From positions 1-42,579 of the forward strand of contig JASIAM010000090.1 in assembly GCA_030041985.1 (NCBI GenBank): a DNA stretch of 42,579 nt, in the 5' to 3' direction. Below are positions 36,409 to 42,579 of the stretch, piece by piece. Positions within the stretch are counted from its first letter, which is position 1, and each line of letters starts with the position of its first letter. The DNA is from Bryobacteraceae bacterium. Lineage in GTDB: Bacteria; Acidobacteriota; Terriglobia; Bryobacterales; Bryobacteraceae. The position numbers and the translations under genes are program-made. A model generated the notes under the pieces. That model worked only from the letters and a program-made list of their open reading frames with translations. It ran no database searches and was not told where the DNA came from.

Positions 36409-36798
36409 TCACAAACCTCTGCAGGGCCTCGGCCCGCCCTCATCCTCATATGCAGGCGGCGGCGCGTCTCTCGGGTCCCCGGCAACCGCTCCTTCCCTCA
36501 CCCACTGCTCGATCGTGTCGATCTCTTGTAGAGAGAGTCCGCGCTCGTGTTCGAAGGGCATCGCTCCCATCCAAGGCGGCATTTTCGAGGTTACCACAGC
36601 ATGTTCGATTGCCTCGGCCCACGGCCGGGTTTGCCGATAGGACAAGAAAGATATCGGTGCGATTTGACCGGGCCGGTGGCAACTCAAGCAGTGCTCCTGC
36701 ATGATCGGGAGCACGTCCCGATAGTACGTGACGTTGGTCAGCCGCACGGTTCCCCAACCGCCGGCGCCTACGATTGCAGCGAGAAGTATAAGTCTCAT
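36409..36798 (-). CDS. Membrane-anchored or exported monohaem cytochrome c
   Basis: This 129-residue protein has an N-terminal hydrophobic segment (MRLILLAAIVGAGGWG), then VTYYRDVLPIMQEHCLSCHRPGQIAPISFLSY, the pattern of the cytochromes that begin with YxxDVxPIxxxxCxxCH, and later SKMPPWMGAMPFEH and SLQEIDTIEQWVREGA. There is one haem. It is the first gene of the EET cluster, with a strong GGGGAGG ribosome site and a sigma-54 promoter directly upstream. Its C-terminal tail is Pro/Glu/Asp-rich. Its place in the electron chain is unknown. Confidence 0.87.
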   Translation of the reverse strand: MRLILLAAIVGAGGWGTVRLTNVTYYRDVLPIMQEHCLSCHRPGQIAPISFLSYRQTRPWAEAIEHAVVTSKMPPWMGAMPFEHERGLSLQEIDTIEQWVREGAVAGDPRDAPPPAYEDEGGPRPCRGL

Positions 36799-37079
36799 TC
36801 GAATCGCCTCCCCTTTGTCGATAGCAATTCACTCCCCAGGATCATTTTCCGAGAACTCACACGGCCAGAAAGCGGCGATGCAGCATACTCCGAACCGCCT
36901 GTCAAACCGCTTCCCGCTAGGCACAACGAAGTTTCCGGCGGCCATGCCCTCACCAAACCCAAAAGCTCATGCTGGAGATCAAGCACCACGCGGCCTTGTG
37001 CTTGGCCATGCCGGAGCCGCTGAGCGATTGGGCGCAGCGCTGCGTGATCAGCCGAAGGATGAATTACCTTGAAGCGCAT
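36795..37079 (-). CDS. Doubtful small open frame before the EET cluster
   Basis: The frame starts MRFKVIHPSADHAALRPIAQR with a possible GGGAG ribosome site and ends in an ATGA overlap with the first cytochrome gene. The N-terminal half looks protein-like, but the second half (SLCLAGSGLTGGSEYAASPLSG) does not, and the sigma-54 promoter of the cluster lies inside it. No family is recognised. The rest of the stretch to 37129 holds nothing I can support. Confidence 0.22.
   Translation of the reverse strand: MRFKVIHPSADHAALRPIAQRLRHGQAQGRVVLDLQHELLGLVRAWPPETSLCLAGSGLTGGSEYAASPLSGRVSSRKMILGSELLSTKGRRFE
36823..36838 (-). promoter_or_regulatory. Sigma-54 promoter before the EET cluster
   Basis: The minus strand reads TGGGGAGTGAATTGCT, with exact GG-N10-GC spacing, matches at TGG and G, and a perfect TTGCT. 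The -12 C is 26 nt before the ATG at 36798, and the predicted transcript start (about 36812) sits at the GGGGAGG. Confidence 0.6.
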
Positions 37080-37129
37080 ACCGCCACGACTCCCGGTGCC
37101 TCGCTGGCGCAACCAACAAATAACTCACT

Positions 37130-38004
37130 TTAGACGCTGATCACCGGGCAAGGAGCCTGCCGAATGATGCTGTATGCATGCGTTCGTAGTCTGCCCACCT
37201 TCTGTTGCAGACAGCCGCGCCCAATCATTAGCAGGTCGGTTCCGTGCCGTCTGGCTTGTTCCGCAACTACTTCGCCAACACCCCCAGTAGCCACGTTCAC
37301 TGGCGCTGCGGTTCCGGCTTCCTTCTGAAATCCGGCGATTTGCTCGCGCGCATATTCTCGCATGTCTTCCTCAAACTGGGAATTAATCCGGGTCTCGGCC
37401 CACGGTTCCATTGGTCGTACGGCGTGGACCAGTTGAAGATTGGCGCTTAATGACTGCGCCAAGCGGTCCGCCCACTGAATAAGTCCAGTGCTCCGCCGGC
37501 TGAGGTCGATGGCGCACAGAATGTCGCGGTAGGGCAGGTGACTCTCTGGCTCGAAGGTTTCCATGTGCGCGCTCGTCCAGACCGGGCAGTCGGCATCGTG
37601 TAGAACCTTGGCCGTAACCGATCCCAGCAGCAGGCTGCGGAAAGGCCCATACCCATGCGAAGGCATCATGATCAGGTCAATGCCTCGCTGCTGAGCGAAG
37701 CGGGTAATAACGCAGGCGGGTTCTCCGTCCTCCACGTAAATCCCCCGGCACACATTTCGAAGGTGATCCGCGCGGCAAACTCCTCCAGTTGCGACCAGAT
37801 TTGGTTTTTCACATCAACCGTGTCAAGCTCGTATCCATAAGCGACGCCAAAGTCCACCGCCACCGAACAAGCCCGCATTACGTCAACAACATTCATTAGG
37901 GTGACCTTCGAGCCGAATTGCGTGGCTATCGCTTCCACGTGTGACGCCGCGGCAATCGATCGCTCCGAAAAATCCACCGGAAACAGAATTTGGGCGAATG
38001 TCAT
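37130..38004 (-). pseudogene. Tandem universal stress protein gene with a frameshift
   Basis: The N-terminal part (MTFAQILFPVDFSERSIAAAS, from 38004) runs to about 37745. The continuation (GIYVEDGEPACVITRFAQQRGIDLIMMPSHGYGPFRSLLLGS, then a full second Usp domain to 37130) lies in another frame. The switch falls at a run of five C (plus strand 37742-37746); one more base there would give a continuous 291-residue protein very like the Usp at 24979. Upstream are an AGGA ribosome site and a sigma-54 promoter. It is either a recent pseudogene, a sequencing error or a slippage-prone tract. Confidence 0.85.
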
Positions 38005-38032
38005 CTTCGAGATCCTTTCGCTCAGTGTGCTA

Positions 38033-38048
38033 TGCAAGTTCGAAGCCG
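38033..38048 (-). promoter_or_regulatory. Sigma-54 promoter before the frameshifted Usp gene
   Basis: The minus strand reads CGGCTTCGAACTTGCA. GGC and TTGCA match, with exact spacing. The -12 C is 30 nt before the ATG at 38004. Confidence 0.55.
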
Positions 38049-38234
38049 CCTGCCCGAATCGAATCAATGCAAGGACGAAATTTCAGGTGTATCGTTCTGA
38101 CGATTCAGCGGTTGTCGGCATCTCGGGTTGTCGAATCTGGGGATTCAATTTGAGTCTCCGAAAGTCGGCTGCGTCAGCACACGCAACCCAGGAAGTTTCG
38201 TGCAAAAATTTTGCTGGGTACGCAAGGAGATAGC

Positions 38235-38292
38235 GTAGGCCGCCTGCCTTACAAGCAGGAGATCCGCGGTTCGAGCCCGCGACCGCCCACCA
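38235..38292 (+). tRNA. 3' fragment of tRNA-Val (anticodon TAC), possible attachment site
   Basis: From 38235 the sequence follows tRNA-Val. The anticodon arm CCTGC-CTTACAA-GCAGG is perfect, a 5-nt variable loop follows, then a perfect T arm CGCGG-TTCGAGC-CCGCG, and ACCGCCC-A-CCA at 38282-38292. The 5' side does not supply the matching acceptor strand (GGGCGGT expected) or a D stem, so this is not a working tRNA. Such 3' ends are what integrases leave at attachment sites, and the cas3 island begins just to the right. The rest of 38049-38440 has no gene I can support. Confidence 0.7.
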
Positions 38293-38362
38293 CTTAACCA
38301 ATTGATTATCAGTAACTTGGCTCTTTGGTTGATCTCTCTATCCCACCTCATGAGCCCAAAAA

Positions 38363-38384
38363 CGTATCAAAACCGTATCAAAAC
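38363..38384. repeat. Tandem 11-bp repeat beside the tRNA fragment
   Basis: CGTATCAAAAC occurs twice in direct tandem, followed by a partial third start. It lies between the tRNA fragment and cas3. Two copies only, with no spacers, so it is not a CRISPR array; it may be an integrase arm site. Confidence 0.5.
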
Positions 38385-38440
38385 GTCTTTACGGCTTCGG
38401 GACCGTATTAGCAGACTAAATAAGATGTGCGCATTTAGAT

Positions 38441-41400
38441 TTACACGCTTCGGGCCGGAGTGAAACACCGGTACCGTCCAGAAGGCATCACGATCCTCGA
38501 TTGAAACACCGTCGAAATACCGATCTCGCGCCTTCTGGTTGGCGGCCATTGCTCGGCGTCTGTGAGCGGAACAGCCAAAAGAGAACGCACCACGTCTAAG
38601 CCAATCGGGTGTGTCCAAATCGGCCAACTCCACGAGCGGCCGTCGCCTTTGCCATCGAAACCCGCTTGACCCGCTTGACGATTCGGCACGAGCGGAAATA
38701 GGGGGAGACCCTCTACGGCCAAAAAATTCGCGCCCGGGTCGGCCACCGGCGGGTTGTTCGACTTAGTGGGGTCGGAGGATTGCAGAGCATATTGCCGTTT
38801 CTCGTCCTGCGTATCCCAGCGCATCGATACGGCGCCGGTTGAATAACGCCAGCCTGTAAACAGTGAGCGTTGGAGATCCGCTCGCGTGCAAATCTCTTTG
38901 AGCTGACGCAACATGCCCACAAAAGCCTGCTGTCCCGCGGTGAAGTCGAAACGGGTCCTGAATGCGATCTGATTTCCCTCTTCTTCATCCGAGGAGCCGG
39001 TTTCCGCCGCCCACACCGCGGCGAATTCCGCCAACACTGAAGAGCGCTCCCTAGCGGAACAGCAGAATTGCCGAAAGGGATTGACCGGGAATTTCAGCTT
39101 ATCCTTCCAGCTCGCCTCACCCTTTTTGTTCTTCGGGCTGGCGGTAATAGTCGAGGCGAGGAGATCGTCGGAAAACATACCGGTGAGGTCCAAGCCATTG
39201 CGCCACAACTCCTCACAGATGCGCGCCTCATCCAGCGGCTCGGCGGTCCAAAGCGCCGGTCGCCAGGCGCCCATGCGCTGTTCCCAATTTAAGCGGGGAT
39301 GGTATTGCGGAAGGATTCGCGTCAATAGGCGCAGTGTGCCCAGAGCCGCAAGGAAAGCAAGCGGATTGGCGCCGTCCAGAGCGTTGAGAGCAATGCGATG
39401 GGAGACCGCGGGGGCTTCCGACGGGGCTACAGAAGTCATGGGAAGCGCCTTCGGCCGAACCACGCGCCCTCGGCTTGCTTCCCAGTCGGCCAGCCGAAAT
39501 ACGCTCTCAAGATAAGCCAAACCCCACCACCCGTAACGCCGGGTCAAGCGCCAGAAGCGCTCCGGCACGCCAGAATCGATGCGGTGTACCGGCGTCATTG
39601 CTCCCCGCTCCGCCCCGCTGAGGATATCTGAAATGCCGGCGGCGTTCAGGCATAGGTCACCCGCGCTGCCGTCCGCGACCAGTTTGTCAGGCATCGGTGG
39701 CGCAAAGGGACGCGCATATCCGTGATGGCTCGCAATCAGGTGCAGCACAAGCTCCCATGAGTCCTGATCGGCCGGCCCCAGCCCGAAACGCTCCGCAAGC
39801 TGCATGGACAGAAATTCATGGCGAAAACCTTTTGGTAAGCGTGCGTCCTCGTTGATTTCCTGCCAGGTCCGCTTCCGGCTGGGCAACGCGGCCGATTTGG
39901 CGAGAGGTTCGAGGGCGGACATCGCTGTCCAGTCGCCGCCGCGGAGCAACAGTTGGAACCGCCAATCCAGCTTGCCGAGGTCGTGAGCTTCTGCCGCGGC
40001 CAGAAAAGCTTCTACGAACGCATGGTCCGCACAGCGCGCTGCAAACTCCGCAGCGAAGCCCTTCACTCGGTCCGTGTGTGCCTGCAAGGAAACAGGCTCG
40101 GTGGATTCGGAAGTCAGATCGTCGGCGTCCGCGAACAGATCGTCCTCATCCACACTCCCCAAGTTCGTCTTCCCGATCAGAACCACACCGCCGGCGGGAT
40201 GCTCCTCGATGTGTAGGGGGGCCGCCAGCAAATCGGCAACGGTTTCCGTCAGCCATTTGGGTAAAGGACCGGACCTTTCCTGCTCAGGCCCTTCTATGCT
40301 CGCACTGTCCTCGTCCAGAACCGCGCCCAACGCCTCCAGCAGTTCACCCCTCTCCGGGCCGGACTCCGCCACACGAATCAAATCGGCCACCGACGCGTGA
40401 CTACACAGCGGCTCGAGCACGGACCGATGCACCCGAAGAACAGCCCGCCCCCGGGCCTGGCGGAATGCGCGCTCCGCCAAATCGAGGCGGTCCTGCCCCA
40501 GTCCTTCGGCGCCGCCGGTCTCCTGACCCAGTTCGAAAATTGCTTGCTTGGACGTTAAGACCAGTACGTCATTCGGCCGCACGCGCCCAACGTCATCCGT
40601 CACCTCAGAACGTTCACGCCCCCTCCAAATCACGAACCTGCAGCGGGCTGACTTCCGCGAATCGCCGGCACCCGCGTCCAGACGCGCGCCCTCCACATCG
40701 CCGCCTACGTCTTCGGCTTCGGCTTCTTCCAGAAGCCATGCCTTCAGGCGGTGCATGGGCACTGTCAGCATTTCCGGGCTTGTCGGCGGAACGATGGATA
40801 AAGTCTCTACGTCGCTATCGTCACCTTGGAGGTCGGCTCGGAAAGTCACGCGAACCTCGGCAGCCGCCGGCCCCTTCCCGTGCAGGAAAAGACTGATATC
40901 CGGTGCCGGAACCGGGCGGGGCGAAGTCTGGCAAAGCAGGTCCAGATGCGCTGGCAATAAAACAGGGGCCTCGTCCGATGGAGCCAGGAGTTTCTGTAAG
41001 CCCTGCGGATCCGCCGTCCGCAGCGCGCCGACACGTTCGTCCATGGCCACGTAGCCGAAGTCCACAGTCCCCTCGGCCCTCTGCTGCTCGGGCTTGCTGA
41101 GCCAGGTCCAGGTTTCATAAAGCGCTTTGCCGTAGATCGGGTCGCCGTTGCCCTTCGGCTGCTTCGTGGCGCTCGCGCGGATAAGAATTGCCGCATAAGA
41201 TTCCGCTAAATCGCCGAGTCGGTCAAGGCGGCCGAAGCGTTGTCTGAGCGAGTCGAGGCTCGCGCACTCTGTCACGAGCGAATCGAAACTGAAATCCGCC
41301 CCCACTTCCAGGCACTGCGTGGTAACAACGATAACCGGCTTTTGCAGGGCTTCGGTAGAACCGGCTTTGAGCACGCGCTTCCACCGGCTCATCAGCGCAT

Positions 41401-42327
41401 CCCGATCCAACGGGCGTAGGCGGCCTGTCAGGAGGACCACATCGGCGGAGTCGCCGCATTCACCACGTACCCGGCTGGCGATGTTGCGAGCCGTGGCTAC
41501 GCGATTCACCATCACCGCTACCCGCTGCTTTCCTTGATCCCTAAAATTCAGAGCCAGCCTGGCTGCCTCCGCCTCGAATTGGCCGTCACCCCCTTTCACC
41601 GGCTTTTCCAGCTCGGCAACCTTTCGCGCTGTGATCCGCTTTTGAAGACGTGGATGACCGAGCGCGGCGGCGCGCTCCGAAGCCATTGGGAACACCGCCG
41701 TTTCTTCGATGCTTTCCGGCGGCGTTGCCGACATTACGCAGCAGAAGAATGGGGTCTCCACCACCCGTTCGCTCCAGGGAGCGCGGCGGTATTGTGCCAC
41801 TGCCTCCAGCGTCTGCATAAATGGCATGGCGCAGTGCGCCTCATCCAGAATAATCATGCTGTCGTGAGCCACGAGTCCGGCGTAGATACTCGCGGTCTCC
41901 GGGCTCCGGCCGTAAGCTCCGAACAGCAGCGCCGACCCCACCTGATCGACGGTTGAGCAGATGATCGTAGGCTGGCTGGGACAACGCCCCCAGTGCTTCG
42001 AAGTCCAGGTGCCGCCGCGCAGCCGCGCCACCGCGAGCGGCCTTGTGGTGCCCGAGAGCGAGCAAAGCGCGCGAGCCACTTCCCCGAGTGATCCCCCGGC
42101 GGCCTCCGCGAGCTTGGATGCAAGCGTCTCGGCTCGCTCGAACGCCTCATCCACCACAACCCGGCGATCCACAACAAACCAGATCCGGCGTGGGAGGCGT
42201 TTCTCAGCACCCCGATCCGCTGTTGCGGCGAGGCCGAACACAGCGGCGTCAAGACAGGCAGTCTTGCCACTGGCCGTTGGCAAATTGATAGCCCTCGGCC
42301 ACTCGCCCGTTGCCGCGCGCTCTGCTA
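38441..42327 (-). pseudogene. cas3: Cas3 helicase-HD with C-terminal extension (type I-G-like), 5' end cut off by an IS630 element
   Basis: About 1295 residues remain. The helicase starts just before Walker A (WPRAINLPTASGKTACLDAAVF), with motif II IILDEAHCAMPF and later CLEVGADFSFD and QRFGRLDRLG. The HD nuclease comes after the helicase (AEAHDLGKLDWRFQ, FRHEFLS, IASHHGYARPF, residues about 760-900), the order known from type I-U/I-G Cas3. The last 300 residues (HRIALNALDGANPLAFLAALGTLRLL to FTPARSV) fit the Cas3-extension family of type I-G as I recall it. Upstream the frame is open to a CTAG where the IS630 end begins, so about 20-30 N-terminal residues are lost; the TTG at 42283 is not a believable start. 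Other cas genes would lie beyond the window. Confidence 0.85.
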
Positions 42328-42579
42328 GTGCTTAATTGCATAAATTAATAATCGTATTTTGAAGCTGGCTGCCCTTGACCTCCGCTTGCGCCAGCGGAAC
42401 GGCTTGGCGCGCTCGTTGTGCCTCCGGATGAAAGCTTCAATAGCCTCACGCAACTGATCTTTGTTTTTGAAGCTTCCGCCGTTGAGTGTCTTGCGCTGGA
42501 GCAGGCTGAAGACGATTTCAATCTGATTCAGCCAACTTGCAGATGTCGGCGTGAAGTGAAACTGGACTCGACCCTCGAA
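42325..42579 (-). CDS. IS630-family transposase, C-terminal part
   Basis: The minus frame is open from the window edge and reads HFTPTSASWLNQIEIVFSLL followed by QRKTLNGGSFKNKDQLREAI and FIRRHNERAKPFRW. This is the end of the IS630/Tc1-type DDE transposase, with the last catalytic Glu in NQIE. It stops with TAG at 42327-42325, whose bases come from the target-site TA and the flanking cas3 base. The 5' part is outside the window. Confidence 0.88.
   Translation of the reverse strand, partial: FEGRVQFHFTPTSASWLNQIEIVFSLLQRKTLNGGSFKNKDQLREAIEAFIRRHNERAKPFRWRKRRSRAASFKIRLLIYAIKH
42326..42579 (-). mobile_element. Right part of an IS630-family insertion sequence inside cas3
   Basis: The junction with cas3 is at CTAG (42325-42328), the preferred target of IS630, where TA is duplicated. 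The element's end begins GTGCTTAATTGCATAAAT at 42328, is AT-rich unlike its surroundings, and leads into the transposase gene. The other end is outside the window. Confidence 0.75.

Noticed and set aside
38225-38292. Intact tRNA-Val gene
   Set aside because: The 5' acceptor strand would have to pair with ACCGCCC, but the available bases mismatch at three or more of seven positions, and no D stem forms.
38363-38384. CRISPR array
   Set aside because: Only two tandem 11-bp units without spacers. No regular repeat-spacer pattern occurs anywhere in the window despite the cas3 gene.
42283-42327. TTG at 42283 as the true start of cas3
   Set aside because: It lies inside the conserved segment leading to Walker A. 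The frame and family similarity continue upstream to the IS junction, so the real start has been removed.

Overview
The window is high-GC (by eye, upper fifties percent), densely coding bacterial DNA with tandem universal-stress proteins, a DUF4136 protein, an N-type rotary ATPase, multihaem cytochromes with an MtrB-like barrel, and PAS/sigma-54 regulation. This mix suggests an anaerobic or facultative soil or subsurface bacterium. Acidobacteriota (Solibacter/Bryobacter relatives) is my best guess, but only from gene style, so it is weak. No rRNA or housekeeping marker is present.

Layout. (1) 1-5600: the tail of an unknown gene, a relic of a sigma-54 activator, a tandem UspA, a stretch of decayed DNA, OsmC behind a truncated CBS-protein relic, a YbaK-type deacylase, a DUF4136 protein and a small secreted Ig-like protein. 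(2) 5649-11759 (minus): an eight-gene N-ATPase operon atpD-C-Q-B-E-F-A-G, with no atpR and with an altered ion site in subunit c. (3) 11910-17883: a CBS protein, Hsp20, and a por operon (gamma, alpha, beta) ending in a GltD-like NADPH flavoprotein fused to a ferredoxin domain. (4) 17893-24026 (minus): sigma-54 response regulator, PAS histidine kinase, REC protein, and an ADP-forming acyl-CoA synthetase fused to a GNAT domain. (5) 24125-25851 (plus): small Cys protein, divergent REC, tandem Usp. (6) 25915-36798 (minus): a ten-gene extracellular electron transfer cluster encoding 42 predicted c-type haems. It holds a CbcL-like nonahaem/cytochrome b protein, a NapC/ImcH-like hexahaem protein, periplasmic cytochromes, an MtrB-like barrel, a DmsE/MtrA-like decahaem and an OmcA/MtrC-like decahaem. 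(7) 37130-42579: a frameshifted Usp gene, a 3' fragment of tRNA-Val, and a type I-G-like cas3 (helicase, HD, C-terminal extension) cut by an IS630-family element that runs off the window.

The signal I consider most important is regulatory. Most transcription units in regions 1-6 are preceded by a -24/-12 sigma-54 promoter with exact GG-N10-GC spacing. Several are near-perfect, and in many of them the -12 C lies 24-27 nt before the start codon. A sigma-54 activator with an intact GSFTGA loop and its kinase are encoded in the middle of the window. I read the region as one sigma-54 regulon. It would couple pyruvate oxidation (Por), substrate-level ATP formation (ACD), a rotary ion pump (N-ATPase), export of electrons to the outside (EET cluster) and stress proteins (Usp, CBS, Hsp20, OsmC), as expected for survival under anoxia or energy limitation. 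The cas3/tRNA/IS end looks like a separate, partly wrecked genomic island.
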